Shown piece after piece: positions 1-15,339 of a stretch of 64,000 nt of DNA (positions are counted from its first letter, which is position 1; every line of letters starts with the position of its first letter). The translations under genes were made by a program, and so were the position numbers. The stretch is taken from contig OY804579.1 in the NCBI GenBank assembly GCA_963680875.1, positions 33,651,804 to 33,715,803 on the forward strand. Direction: 5' to 3'. Source of the stretch: Bathymodiolus brooksi. Lineage: Eukaryota > Mollusca > Bivalvia > Mytilida > Modiolidae. The notes under the pieces are model-generated. The model had not been told where the DNA came from. It saw only the letters and a program-made list of their open reading frames with translations, and did not search any database.

Positions 1-3000
1 ATTGTACCATCCTGTTAAGCTTAGACAATTGTACCATCCTGTTAAGTTAAGACAATTATACCATCCTGTTAAGTTAAGACAATTGTACCATCCTGTTAAG
101 TTAAGACAATTGTACCATCCTGTTAAGCAAAGACAATTGTACCATCATGTTAAGTTAAGAAAATTGTACTATCCTGTTAAGTTAAGACAATTGTACCATC
201 CTGATAAGTTAAGACAATTGTACCATCCTGTTAAGTTAAGACAATTATACCTTCCTGTCAAGATAAGATAATTGTACCATCCTGTTAAACTAAGACAATT
301 GTACCATCCTGTTAAGCTAAGACAATTGTATCATCCTGCTAAGTTAAGAAAATTGTACCATCCTATTAAGTTAAGACAATTGTACCATCCTGTTAATATA
401 AGACAATTGTACCATCCTGTTAAGCTAAGACAATTGTACCATCCTGTTAAGTTAAGACAATTGTACCATCCTGTTAAGCTAAGACAATTGTACCATCCTG
501 TTAAGCTAAGACAATTGTACCATCCTGTTAAGTTAAGACAATTGTACCATCCTGCTAAGCTAAGACAATTGTACCATCCTGTTAAGTTAATACAATTGTA
601 CCATCCTGTTAAGTTAAGACAATTGTACCATCATATTAAGTTATGACAATTGTACCATCCTGTTAAGTTAAGAAAATTGTACCATCCTGTTAGGCTAAGA
701 CAATTGTACCATCCTGTTAAGTTAAGACAATTGTACCATCCTGTTAAGTTAAGACAATTGTACCATCCTGTTAATCTAAGATAATTGTACCATCCTGTTA
801 AATTAAGACAATTGTACCATCCTGTTAAGCTAAGACAATTGTACCATCCTGTTAGGCTAAGATAATTGTACCATCCTGTTAAATTAAGACAATTGTACCA
901 TCCTGTTAAGTTAAGACAATTGTACCATCCTGTTAAGTTAAGAAAATTGTACCATCCTGTTAAGCTAAGACAATTGTACCAACCTGTTAAGTTAAGACAA
1001 TTGTACCATCCTGTTAAGTTAAGACAATTATACCATCCTGTTAAGTTAAGACAATTGTACCATCCTGTTAAGTTAAGACAATTGTACCATCCTGTTAAGC
1101 AAAGACAATTGTACCATCATGTTAAGTTAAGAAAATTGTACTATCCTGTTAAGTTAAGACAATTGTACCATCCTGTCAAGATAAGATAATTGTACCATCC
1201 TGTTAAGCTAAGACAATTGTACAATCTTGTTAAGTGAAGACAATTGTACCATCATGTTAAGCTAAGACAATTGTACCATCCTGTTAAGTTAAGACAATTG
1301 TACCATCCTTATAAGCTAAGACAATTGTACCATCCTGTTAAGTTAAGACAATTATACCATTCTGTTAAGCTAAGACAATTGTACCATCCTGTTAAGTTAA
1401 GACAATTGTACCATTCTGATAAGCTAAGACAATTGTACCATCCTGTTAAGTTAAGACAATTATACCATCCTGTTAGGCTAAGATAATTGTACCATCCTGT
1501 TAAATTAAGACAATTGTAGCATCCTGTTAAGCTAAGACAATTGTTCCATCCTGTTAACTTGAGACAATTGCACCATCCTGTTAAGTTGAGACAATTGTAC
1601 CATCCTGTTAAGCTAAGACAATTGTACCATCCTGTTAAGCTAAAACAATTGTATCATCCTGTTAAGCTAAGACAATTGTACCATCCTGTTAAGCTAAGAC
1701 AATTGTACCATCCTGTTAAGTTAAGAAAATTGTACCATCCTGTTAAGCTAAGACAATTGTACCATCCTGTTAAGTTAAGACAATTGTACCATCCTGTTAA
1801 GCTAAGACAATTGTACCATCCTGTTAAGTTAAGACAATTATACCATCCTGTTAAGTTAAGACAATTGTACCATCCTGTTAAGTTAAGACAATTGTACCAT
1901 CCTGTTAAGCAAAGACAATTGTACCATCATGTTAAGTTAAGAAAATTGTACTATCCTGTTAAGTTAAGACAATTGTACCATCCTGATAAGTTAAGACAAT
2001 TGTACCATCCTGTTAAGTTAAGACAATTATACCATCCTGTCAAGATAATATAATTGTATCATCCTGTTAAGCTAAGACAATTGTACCATCTTGTTTAGTG
2101 AAGACAATTGTACCATCATGTTAAGCTAAGACAATTGTACCATCCTGTTAAGCTAAGACAATTGTACCATCCGGTTAAGCTAAGACAATTGTACTTTCCT
2201 GTTAAGTTAAGACAATTGAACCATCCTGTTGAGTTAAGACAATTGTACCATCCTGTTAAGTTATGACAATTGTACCATCCTGTTAAGGTAGGACAATTGC
2301 ACCATCCTGTTAAGCTAAGACAATTGTACCATCCTGTTAAGTTAAGACAATTGTACCATCCTGTTAAGTTAAGACAATTGTACTATCTTGTTAAGTTAAG
2401 ACAATTGTACCATCATGTTAAGCTAAGACAATTGTACCATCCTGTTAAGCTAAGATAATTGCACCATCCTGTTAAGTTAGGACAATTGTACCATCCTGTT
2501 AAGCTAAGACAATTGTACCATCCTGTTAACTTGAGACAATTGTACCATCCTGTTAAGTGAAGACAATTGTACCATCCTGTTAAGTTAAGACAATTGTACC
2601 ATCCTGTTAAGCTAAGACAATTGTATCATCCTGCTAAGTTAAGACAATTGTACCATCCTGTTAAGTTAAGACAATTGTACCATCCTGTTAATATAAGACA
2701 ATTGTACCATCCTGTTAAGCTAAGACAATTGTACCATCCTGTTAAGTTAAGACAATTGTACCATCCTGTTAAGCTAAGACAATTGTACCATCCTGTTAAA
2801 CTAAGACAATTGTACCATCCTGTTAAGTTAAGACAATTGTACCATCCTGCTAAGCTAAGACAATTGTACCATCCTGTTAAGTTAATACAATTGTACCATC
2901 CTGTTAAGTTAAGACAATTGTAACATCATATTAAGTTATGACAATTGTACCATCCTGTTAAGTTAAGAAAATTGTACCATCCTGTTAAGCTAAGACAATT

Positions 3001-4789
3001 GTACCATCCTGTTAAGTTAAGACAATTGTACCATCCTGTTAAGTTAAGACAATTGTACCATCCTGTTAAGCTAAGATAATTGTACCATCCTGTTAAATTA
3101 AGACAATTGTACCATCCTGTTAAGCTAAGACAATTGTACCATCCTGTTAGGCTAAGATAATTGTACCATCCTGTTAAATTAAGACAATTGTAGCATCCTG
3201 TTAAGCTAAGACAATTGTTCCATCCTGTTAACCTGAGACAATTGTACCATCCTGTTAAGTTGAGACAAGTGTACCATCCTGTTAAGTTAAGACAATTGTA
3301 CCATCCTGTTAAGCTAAGACAATTGTATCATCCTGTTAAGCTAAAACAATTGTATCATCCTGTTAAGCTAAGACAATTGTACCATCCTGTTAAGTTAAGA
3401 CAATTGTACCATCCTGTTAAGTTAAGAAAATTGTACCATCCTGTTAAGCTAAGACAATTGTACCATCCTGCTAAGTTAAGACAATTGTACCATCCTGTTA
3501 AGTTAAGACAATTATAGCATCCTGTTAAGTTAAGACAATTGTACCATCATGTTAAGTTAAGACAATTGTACCATCCTGTTAAGCAAAGACAATTGTACCA
3601 TCATGTTAAGTTAAGACAATTGTACCATCCTGATAAGTTAAGACAATTGTACCATCCTGTCAAGATAAGATAATTGTACCATCCTGTTAAGCTAAGACAA
3701 TTGTACAATCTTGTTAAGTGAAGACAATTGTACCATCATGTTAAGCTAAGACAATTGTACCATCCTGTTAAGTTAAGACAATTGTACCATCCTGATAAGT
3801 TAAGACAATTATACCATCCTGTTGAGCTAAGACAATTATACCATCCTGTTAAGCTAAGACAATTGTACCATCCTGTTAAGTTAAGACAATTATACCATCC
3901 TATTAAGTTAAGACAATTGTACCATCCTGTTAAGTTAAGACAATTGTACCATCCTGTTAAGCAAAGACAATTGTACCATCATGTTAAGTTAAGAAAATTG
4001 TACTATCCTGTTAAGTTAAGAAAATTGTACCATCCTGATAAGTTAAGACAATTGTACCATCCTGTTAAGTTAAGACAATTATACCATCCTGTCAAGATAA
4101 GATAATTGTACCATCCTGTTAAGCTAAAACAATTGTATCATCCTGTTAAGCTAAGACAATTGTACCATCCTGTTAAGCTAAGACAATTGTACCATCCTGT
4201 TAAGTTAAGAAAATTGTACCATCCTGTTAAGCTAAGACAATTGTACCATCCTGTTAAGTTAAGACAATTGTACCATCCTGTTAAGCTAAGACAATTGTAC
4301 CATCCTGTTAAGTTAAGACAATTATACCATCCTGTTAAGTTAAGACAATTGTACCATCCTGTTAAGTTAAGACAATTGTACCATCCTGTTAAGCAAAGAC
4401 AATTGTACCATCATGTTAAGTTAATAAAATTGTACTATCCTGTTAAGTTAAGACAATTGTACCATCCTGATAAGCTAAGACAATTGTACCATCCTGTTAA
4501 GTTAAGACAATTATACCATCCTGTCAAGATAATATAATTGTACCATCTTGTTAAGCTAAGACAATTGTACCATCTTGTTTAGTGAAGACAATTGTACCAT
4601 CATGTTAAGCTAAGACAATTGTACCATCCTGTTAAGCTAAGACAATTGTACCATCCGGTTAAGCTAAGACAATTGTACTTTCCTGTTAAGTTAAGACAAT
4701 TGAACCATCCTATTGAGTTAAGACAATTGTACCATCCTGTTAAGTTATGACAATTGTACCATCCTGTTAAGGTAGGACAATTGCACCAT

Positions 4790-7665
4790 CCTGTTAAGCT
4801 AAGACAATTGTACCATCCTGTTAAGTTATGACAATTGTACCATCCTCTTAAGTTAAGACAATTGTACTATCTTGTTAAGTTAAGACAATTGTACCATCAT
4901 GTTAAGCTAAGACAATTGTACCATCCTGTTAAGCTAAGATAATTGCACCATCCTGTTAAGTTAAGACAATTGTACCATCCTGTTAAGCTAAGACAATTGT
5001 ACCATCCTGTTAACTTGAGACAATTGTACCATCCTGTTAAGTGAAGACAATTGTACCATCCTGTTAAGTTAAGACAATTGTACCATCCTGTTAAGCTAAG
5101 ACAATTGTATCATCCTGGTAAGTTAAGACAATTGTACCATCCTGTTAAGTTAAGACAATTGTACCATCCTGTTAATATAAGACAATTGTAGCATCCTGTT
5201 AAGCTAAGACAATTGTACCATCCTGTTAAGTTAAGACAATTGTACCATCCTGTTAAGCTAAGACAATTGTACCATCCTGTTAAGCTAAGACAATTGTACC
5301 ATCCTGTTAAGTTAAGACAATTGTACCATCCTGCTAAGCTAAGACAATTGTACCATCCTGTTAAGTTAATACAATTGTACCATCCTGTTAAGTTAAGAAA
5401 ATTGTACCATCCTGTTAGGCTAAGACAATTGTACCATCCTGTTAAGTTAAGACAATTGTACCATCCTGTTAAGTTAAGACAATTGTACCATCCTGTTAAG
5501 CTAAGATAATTGTACCATCCTGTTAAATTAAGACAATTGTACCATCCTGTTAAGCTAAGACAATTGTACCATCCTGTTAAGCTAAGACAATTGTACCATC
5601 CTGTTAAGTTATGACAATTGTACCATCCTGTTAAGTTAAGAAAATTGTACCATCCTGTTAGGCTAAGACAATTGTACCATCCTGTTAAGTTAAGACAATT
5701 GTACCATCCTGTTAAGTTAAGACAATTGTACCATCCTGTTAAGCTAAGATAATTGTACCATCCTGTTAAATTAAGACAATTGTACCATCCTGTTAAGCTA
5801 AGACAATTGTACCATCCTGTTAGGCTAAGATAATTGTACCATCCTGTTAAATTAAGACAATTGTACCATCCTGTTAAGTTAAGACAATTGTACCATCCTG
5901 TTAAGTTAAGAAAATTGTTCCATCCTGTTAAGCTAAGACAATTGTACCATCCTGTTAAGTTAAGACAATTGTACCATCCTGTTAAGTTAAGACAATTATA
6001 CCATCCTGTTAAGTTAAGACAATTGTACCATCCTGTTAAGTTAAGACAATTGTACCATCCTGTTAAGCAAAGACAATTGTACCATCATGTTAAGTTAAGA
6101 AAATTGTACTATCCTGTTAAGTTAAGACAATTGTACCATCCTGATAAGTTAAGACAATTGTACCATCCTGTCAAGATAAGATAATTGTACCATCCTGTTA
6201 AGCTAAGACAATTGTACAATCTTGTTAAGTGAAGACAATTGTACCATCATGTTAAGCTAAGACAATTGTACCATCCTGTTAAGTTAAGACAATTGTACCA
6301 TCCTGATAAGCTAAGACAATTGTACCATCCTGTTAAGTTAAGACAATTATACCATCCTGTTAAGCTAAGACAATTGTACCATCCTGTTAAGTTAAGACAA
6401 TTATACCATCCTGTTAAGTTAAGACAATTGTACCATCCTGTTAAGTTAAGAAAATTGTACCATCCTGTTAAGCAAAGACAATTGTACCATCATGTTAAGT
6501 TAAGAAAATTGTACTATCTTGCTAAGTTAAGAAAATTGTACCATCCTGATAAGTTAAGACAATTGTACCATCCTGTTAAGTTAAGACAATTATACCATCC
6601 TGTCAAGATAAGATAATTGTACCATCCTGTTAAGCTAAGACAATTGTACCATCTTGTTAAGTGAAGACAATTGTACCATCATGTTAAGCTAAGACAATTG
6701 TACCATCCTGTTAAGTAAAGACAATTGTACCATCCTGCTAAGTTAAGATAAGTGTACCATCCCGTTAAGATAAGACAATTGTACCATCATGTTAAGTTAA
6801 GACAATTGTACCATCATGTTAAATTAAGACAATTGTACCATCCTGTTTAGCTAAGACAATTGTACCATCCTGTTAGGCTAAGATAATTGTACCATCCTGT
6901 TAAATTAAGACAATTGTAGCATCCTGTTAAGCTAAGAAAATTGTTCCATCCTGTTAACTTGAGACAATTGTACCATCCTGTTAAGTTGAGACAATTGTAC
7001 CATCCTGTTATGTTAAGACAATTGTACCATCCTGTTAAGCTAAGACAATTGTACCATCCTGTTAAGCTAAAACAATTGTATCATCCTGTTAAGCTAAGAC
7101 AATTGTACCATCCTGTTAAGTTAAGACAATTGTACCATCCTTTTAAGTTAAGAAAATTGTACCATCCTGTTAAGCTAAGACAATTGTACCATCCTGTTAA
7201 GTTAAGACAATTGTACCATCCTGTTAAGTTAAGACAATTATACCATCCTGTTAAGTTAAGACAATTGTACCATCCTCTTAAGTTAAGACAATTGTACCAT
7301 CCTGTTAAGCAAAGACAATTGTACCATCATGTTAAGTTAAGAAAATTGTACTATCCTGTTAAGTTAAGACAATTGTACCATCCTGATAAGTTAAGACAAT
7401 TGTACCATCCTGTCAAGATAAGATAATTGTATCATCCTGTTAAGCTAAGACAATTGTACCATCTTGTTAAGTGAAGACAATTGTACCATCATGTTAAGCT
7501 AAGACAATTGTACCATCCTGTTTAGTTAAGACAATTGTACCATCCTGATAAGTTAAGACAATTGTACCATCCTGTTAAGCTTAGACAATTGTACCATCCT
7601 GTTAAGTTAAGACAATTATACCATCCTGTTAAGTTAAGACAATTGTACCATCCTGTTAAGCTAAG
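4790..7665 (+). repeat. Higher-order satellite block, copy 1
   Basis: The series of monomer variants in this block recurs at about 8246-11120, offset 3,429 or 3,456 bp (127 or 128 monomers). The one-unit differences mark single-monomer gains or losses. Shared markers include GCATCCTGTTAAGCTAAG, an LFHPV unit, a YYL-KLRK unit, a PFKLRK unit and a GTTATGTTAAG unit. Boundaries are approximate. Confidence 0.8.
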
Positions 7666-8245
7666 ACAATTGTACCATCCTGTTAAGCAAAGACAATTGT
7701 ACCATCATGTTAAGTTAAGAAAATTGTACTATCCTGTTAAGTTAAGACAATTGTACCATCCTGATAAGTTAAGACAATTGTACCATCCTGTTAAGTTAAG
7801 ACAATTATACCTTCCTGTCAAGATAAGATAATTGTACCATCCTGTTAAACTAAGACAATTGTACCATCTTGCTAAGTGAAGACAATTGTACCATACTGTT
7901 AAGTTAAGAAAATTGTACCATCCTGTTAAGCTAAGACAATTGTACCATCCTGTTAAGTTAAGACAATTGTACCATCCTGTTAAGCTAAGACAATTGTACC
8001 ATCCTGTTAAGTTAAGACAATTATACCATCCTGTTAAGTTAAGACAATTGTACCATCCTGTTAAGCAAAGACAATTGTACCATCATGTTAAGTTAAGAAA
8101 ATTGTACTATCCTGTTAAGTTAAGACAATTGTACCATCCTGATAAGTTAAGACAATTGTACCATCCTGTTAAGTTAAGACAATTATACCATCCTGTCAAG
8201 ATAATATAATTGTACCATCCTGATAAGTTAAGACAATTGTACCAT

Positions 8246-11120
8246 CCTGTTAAGCTAAGACAATTGTACCATCCTGTTAAGTTATGACAATTGTACCATC
8301 CTCTTAAGTTAAGACAATTGTACTATCTTGTTAAGTTAAGACAATTGTACCATCATGTTAAGCTAAGACAATTGTACCATCCTGTTAAGCTAAGATAATT
8401 GCACCATCCTGTTAAGCTAAGACAATTGTACCATCCTGTTAACTTGAGACAATTGTACCATCCTGTTAAGTGAAGACAATTGTACCATCCTGTTAAGTTA
8501 AGACAATTGTACCATCCTGTTAAGCTAAGACAATTGTATCATCCTGGTAAGTTAAGACAATTGTACCATCCTGTTAAGTTAAGACAATTGTACCATCCTG
8601 TTAATATAAGACAATTGTAGCATCCTGTTAAGCTAAGACAATTGTACCATCCTGTTAAGTTAAGACAATTGTACCATCCTGTTAAGCTAAGACAATTGTA
8701 CCATCCTGTTAAGCTAAGACAATTGTACCATCCTGTTAAGTTAAGACAATTGTAACATCCTGCTAAGCTAAGACAATTGTACCATCCTGTTAAGTTAATA
8801 CAATTGTACCATCCTGTTAAGTTAAGAAAATTGTACCATCCTGTTAGGCTAAGACAATTGTACCATCCTGTTAAGTTAAGACAATTGTACCATCCTGTTA
8901 AGTTAAGACAATTGTACCATCCTGTTAAGCTAAGATAATTGTACCATCCTGTTAAATTAAGACAATTGTACCATCCTGTTAAGCTAAGACAATTGTACCA
9001 TCCTGTTAAGCTAAGACAATTGTACCATCCTGTTAAGTTATGACAATTGTACCATCCTGTTAAGTTAAGAAAATTGTACCATCCTGTTAGGCTAAGACAA
9101 TTGTACCATCCTGTTAAGTTAAGACAATTGTACCATCCTGTTAAGTTAAGACAATTGTACCATCCTGTTAAGCTAAGATAATTGTACCATCCTGTTAAAT
9201 TAAGACAATTGTACCATCCTGTTAAGCTAAGACAATTGTACCATCCTGTTAGGCTAAGATAATTGTACCATCCTGTTAAATTAAGACAATTGTACCATCC
9301 TGTTAAGTTAAGACAATTGTACCATCCTGTTAAGTTAAGAAAATTGTTCCATCCTGTTAAGCTAAGACAATTGTACCATCCTGTTAAGTTAAGACAATTG
9401 TACCATCCTGTTAAGTTAAGACAATTATACCATCCTGTTAAGTTAAGACAATTGTACCATCCTGTTAAGTTAAGACAATTGTACCATCCTGTTAAGCAAA
9501 GACAATTGTACCATCATGTTAAGTTAAGAAAATTGTACTATCCTGTTAAGTTAAGACAATTGTACCATCCTGATAAGTTAAGACAATTGTACCATCCTGT
9601 CAAGATAAGATAATTGTACCATCCTGTTAAGCTAAGACAATTGTACAATCTTGTTAAGTGAAGACAATTGTACCATCATGTTAAGCTAAGACAATTGTAC
9701 CATCCTGTTAAGTTAAGACAATTGTACCATCCTGATAAGCTAAGACAATTGTACCATCCTGTTAAGTTAAGACAATTATACCATCCTGTTAAGCTAAGAC
9801 AATTGTACCATCCTGTTAAGTTAAGACAATTATACCATCCTGTTAAGTTAAGACAATTGTACCATCCTGTTAAGTTAAGAAAATTGTACCATCCTGTTAA
9901 GCAAAGACAATTGTACCATCATGTTAAGTTAAGAAAATTGTACTATCTTGTTAAGTTAAGAAAATTGTACCATCCTGATAAGTTAAGACAATTGTACCAT
10001 CCTGTTAAGTTAAGACAATTATACCATCCTGTCAAGATAAGATAATTGTACCATCCTGTTAAGCTAAGACAATTGTACCATCTTGCTAAGTGAAGACAAT
10101 TGTACCATCATGTTAAGCTAAGACAATTGTACCATCCTGTTAAGTAAAGACAATTGTACCATCCTGCTAAGTTAAGATAAGTGTACCATCCCGTTAAGAT
10201 AAGACAATTGTACCATCATGTTAAGTTAAGACAATTGTACCATCATGTTAAATTAAGACAATTGTACCATCCTGTTTAGCTAAGACAATTGTACCATCCT
10301 GTTAGGCTAAGATAATTGTACCATCCTGTTAAATTAAGACAATTGTAGCATCCTGTTAAGCTAAGAAAATTGTTCCATCCTGTTAACTTGAGACAATTGT
10401 ACCATCCTGTTAAGTTGAGACAATTGTACCATCCTGTTATGTTAAGACAATTGTACCATCCTGTTAAGCTAAGACAATTGTACCATCCTGTTAAGCTAAA
10501 ACAATTGTATCATCCTGTTAAGCTAAGACAATTGTACCATCCTGTTAAGTTAAGACAATTGTACCATCCTTTTAAGTTAAGAAAATTGTACCATCCTGTT
10601 AAGCTAAGACAATTGTACCATCCTGTTAAGTTAAGACAATTGTACCATCCTGTTAAGTTAAGACAATTATACCATCCTGTTAAGTTAAGACAATTGTACC
10701 ATCCTCTTAAGTTAAGACAATTGTACCATCCTGTTAAGCAAAGACAATTGTACCATCATGTTAAGTTAAGAAAATTGTACTATCCTGTTAAGTTAAGACA
10801 ATTGTACCATCCTGATAAGTTAAGACAATTGTACCATCCTGTTAAGTTAAGACAATTATACCATCCTGTCAAGATAAGATAATTGTATCATCCTGTTAAG
10901 CTAAGACAATTGTACCATCTTGTTAAGTGAAGACAATTGTACCATCATGTTAAGCTAAGACAATTGTACCATCCTGTTTAGTTAAGACAATTGTACCATC
11001 CTGATAAGTTAAGACAATTGTACCATCCTGTTAAGCTTAGACAATTGTACCATCCTGTTAAGTTAAGACAATTATACCATCCTGTTAAGTTAAGACAATT
11101 GTACCATCCTGTTAAGTTAT
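8246..11120 (+). repeat. Higher-order satellite block, copy 2
   Basis: Second copy of the block at 4790-7665, differing by one-monomer indels and a few substitutions (for example YYLAKLRK in copy 1, YYLVKLRK here). This copy, not copy 1, shares the V variant with the inverted block at 15340-16340, so it is the closer relative of that block's source. Confidence 0.8.
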
Positions 11121-14100
11121 GACAATTGTAACATCATATTAAGTTAAGACAATTGTACTATCTTGTTAAGTTAAGACAATTGTACCATCATGTTAAGCTA
11201 AGACAATTGTACCATCCTGTTAAGCTAAGATAATTGCACCATCCTGTTAAGTTAAGACAATTGTACCATCCTGTTAAGCTAAGATAATTGTACCATCCTG
11301 TTAAATTAAGACAATTGTACCATCCTGTTAAGCTAAGACAATTATACCATCCTGTTAAGTTAAGACAATTGTACCATCCAGTTAAGTTAAGACAATTATA
11401 CCATCCTGTTAAGCAAAGACAATTGTACCATCATGTTAAGTTAAGAAAATTGTACTATCCTGTTAAGTTAAGACAATTGTACCATCATGATAAGTTAAGA
11501 CAATTGTACCATCCTGTTAAGTTAAGACAATTATACCATCCTGTCAAGATAAGATAATTGTACCATCCTGTTAAGCTAAGACAATTGTACCATCCTGTTA
11601 AGTTAAGACAATTGTACCATCATGTTAAGCTAAGACAATTGTACCATCCTGTTAAATTAAGACAATTGTAGCATCCTGTTAAGCTAAGACAAGTGTTCCA
11701 TCCTGTTAACTTGAGACAATTGTACCATCCTGTTAAGTTGAGACAATTGTACCATCCTGTTATGTTAAGACAATTGTACCATCCTGTTAAGCTAAGACAA
11801 TTGTACCATCCTCTTAAGTTAAGACAATTGTACTATCTTGTTAAGTTAAGACAATTGTACCATCATGTTAAGCTAAGACAATTGTACCATCCTGTTAAGC
11901 TAAGATAATTGCACCATCCTGTTAAGTTAAGACAATTGTACCATCCTGTTAAGCTAAGACAATTGTACCATCCTGTTAACTTGAGACAATTGTACCATCC
12001 TGTTAAGTTAAGACAATTATACCATCCTGTTAAGTTAAGACAATTGTACCATCCAGTTAAGTTAAGACAATTATACCATCCTGTTAAGCAAAGACAATTG
12101 TACCATCATGTTAAGTTAAGAAAATTGTACTATCCTGTTAAGTTAAGACAATTGTACCATCATGATAAGTTAAGACAATTGTACCATCCTGTTAAGTTAA
12201 GACAATTATACCATCCTGTCAAGATAAGATAATTGTACCATCCTGTTAAGCTAAGACAATTGTACCATCTTGTTAAGTTAAGACAATTGTACCATCATGT
12301 TAAGCTAAGACAATTGTACCATCCTGTTAAATTAAGACAATTGTAGCATCCTGTTAAGCTAAGACAAGTGTTCCATCCTGTTAACTTGAGACAATTGTAC
12401 CATCCTGTTAAGTTGAGACAATTGTACCATCCTGTTATGTTAAGACAATTGTACCATCCTGTTAAGCTAAGACAATTGTACCATCCTGTTAAGCTAAAAC
12501 AATTGTATCATCCTGTTAAGCTAAGACAATTGTACCATCCTGTTAAGTTAAGACAATTGTACCATCCTGTTAAGTTAAGAAAATTGTACCATCCTGTTAA
12601 GCTAAGACAATTGTACCATCCTGTTAAGTTAAGACAATTGTACCATCCTGTTAAGTTAAGACAATTATACCATCCTGTTAAGTTAAGACAATTGTACCAT
12701 CCTGTTAAGTTAAGACAATTATACCATCCTGTTAAGCAAAGACAATTGTACCATCATGTTAAGTTAAGAAAATTGTACTATCCTGTTAAGTTAAGACAAT
12801 TGTACCATCCTGATAGGTTAAGACAATTGTACCATCCTGTTAAGTTAAGACAATTATACCATCCTGTCAAGATAAGATAATTGTACCATCCTGTTAAGCT
12901 AAGACAATTGTACCATCTTGTTAAGTGAAGACAATTGTACCATCATGTTAAGCTAAGACAATTATACCATCCTATTAAGTTAAGACAATTGTACCATCCT
13001 GTTAAGTTAAGACAATTATACCATCCTGTTAAGCAAAGACAATGGTACCATCATGTTAAGTTAAGAAAATTGTACTATCCTAATAAGTTAAGACAATTGT
13101 ACCATCCTGATAAGTTAAGACAATTGTACCATCCTGTTAAGTTAAGACAATTATACCATCCTGTCAAGATAAGATAATTGTACCATCCTGTTAAGCTAAG
13201 ACAATTGTACCATTTTGTTAAGTGAAGACAATTGTACCATCCTGTTAAGTTAAGACAATTATACTTTCCTGTCAAGATAAGATAATTGTACCATCCTGTT
13301 AAGCTAAGACAATTGTACCATCTTGCTAAGTGAAGACAATTGTACCATCATGTTAAGTTAAGAAAATTGTACTATCCTGTTAAGTTAAGAAAATTGTACC
13401 ATCCTGATAAGATAAGACAATTGTACCATCCTGTTAAGTTAAGACAATTATACCATCCTGTCAAGATAAGATAATTGTACCATCCTGTTAAGCTAAGACA
13501 ATTGTACCATCTTGTTAAGTGAAGACAATTGTACCATCATGTTAAGCTAAGACAATTGTACCATCCTGTTAAGTAAAGACAATTGTACCATCCTGCTAAG
13601 TTAAGATAAGTGTACCATCCCGTTAAGATAAGACAATTGTACCATCATGTTAAGTTAAGACAATTGTACCATCATGTTAAATTAAGACAATTGTACCATC
13701 CTGTTAAGCTAAGACAATTGTACCATCCTGTTAGGCTAAGATAATTGTACCATCCTGTTAAATTAAGACAATTGTACCATCCTGTTAAGTTGAGACAATT
13801 GTACCATCCTGTTATGTTAAGACAATTGTACCATCCTGTTAAGCTAAGACAATTGTACCATCCTGTTAAGCTAAAACAATTGTATCATCCTGTTAAGCTA
13901 AGACAATTGTACCATCCTGTTAAGTTAAGACAATTGTACCATCCTGTTAAGTTAAGAAAATTGTACCATCCTGTTAAGCTAAGACAATTGTACCATCCTG
14001 TTAAGTTAAGACAATTGTACCATCCTGTTAAGTTAAGACAATTATACCATCCTGTTAAGTTAAGACAATTGTACCATCCTGTTAAGTTAAGACAATTATA

Positions 14101-15339
14101 CCATCCTGTTAAGCAAAGACAATTGTACCATCATGTTAAGTTAAGAAAATTGTACTATCCTGTTAAGTTAAGACAATTGTACCATCATGATAAGTTAAGA
14201 CAATTGTACCATCCTGTTAAGTTAAGACAATTATACCATCCTGTCAAGATAAGATAATTGTACCATCCTGTTAAGCTAAGACAATTGTACCATCTTGTTA
14301 AGTGAAGACAATTGTACCATCATGTTAAGCTAAGACAATTGTACCATCCTGTTAAATTAAGACAATTGTAGCATCCTTTTAAGCTAAGACAATTGTTCCA
14401 TCCTGTTAACTTGAGACAATTGTACCATCCTGTTAAGTTGAGACAATTGTACCATCCTGTAATGTTAAGACAATTGTACCATCCTGTTAAGCTAAGACAA
14501 TTGTACCATCCTGTTAAGCTAAAACAATTGTATCATCCTGTTAAGCTAAGACAATTGTACCATCCTGTTAAGTTAAGACAATTGTACCATCCTGTTAAGT
14601 TAAGAAAATTGTACCATCCTGTTAAGCTAAGACAATTGTACCATCCTGTTAAGTTAAGACAATTATACCATCCTATTAAGTTAAGACAATTGTACCATCC
14701 TGTTAAGTTAAGACAATTATACCATCCTGTTAAGCAAAGACAATTGTACCATCATGTTAAGTTAAGAAAATTGTACTATCCTAATAAGTTAAGACAATTG
14801 TACCATCCTGATAAGTTAAGACAATTGTACCATCCTGTTAAGTTAAGACAATTATACCATCCTGTCAAGATAAGATAATTGTACCATCCTGTTAAGCTAA
14901 GACAATTGTACCATTTTGTTAAGTGAAGACAATTGTACCATCCTGTTAAGTTAAGACAATTATACTTTCCTGTCAAGATAAGATAATTGTACCATCCTGT
15001 TAAGCTAAGACAATTGTACCATCTTGCTAAGTGAAGACAATTGTACCATCATGTTAAGTTAAGAAAATTGTACTATCCTGTTAAGTTAAGAAAATTGTAC
15101 CATCCTGATAAGATAAGACAATTGTACCATCCTGTTAAGTTAAGACAATTATACCATCCTGTCAAGATAAGATAATTGTACCATCCTGTTAAGCTAAGAC
15201 AATTGTACCATCTTGTTAAGTGAAGACAATTGTACCATCATGTTAAGCTAAGACAATTGTACCATCCTGTTAAGTAAAGACAATTGTACCATCCTGCTAA
15301 GTTAAGATAAGTGTACCATCCCGTTAAGATAAGACAATT

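Larger units (their letters stand above)
1..15339 (+). repeat. 27-bp satellite array, left forward part
   Basis: Head-to-tail copies of a 27-bp monomer. The core reads ACAATTGTACCATCCTG followed by TTAAGTTAAG, with common variants at a few positions (CTAAG, GATAAG, CATGTT, CTGATAAG, TATACC). The period is seen directly from the spacing of CCATCCTG. Each monomer carries the 8-bp palindrome ACAATTGT, which contains CAATTG. Because 27 is divisible by 3, one frame reads as endless nine-residue YHPVKLRQL units, broken only where a monomer has GATAATTG (in-frame TAA). In that frame the apparent starts are TTG, with no regular ATG, so I do not call it coding. Monomer subtypes recur in blocks: a KQRQL - YHHVKLRKLYY - HPDK - VKIR series recurs about 30 times across the array, giving an irregular higher-order structure. 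The array begins before the window. Confidence 0.97.
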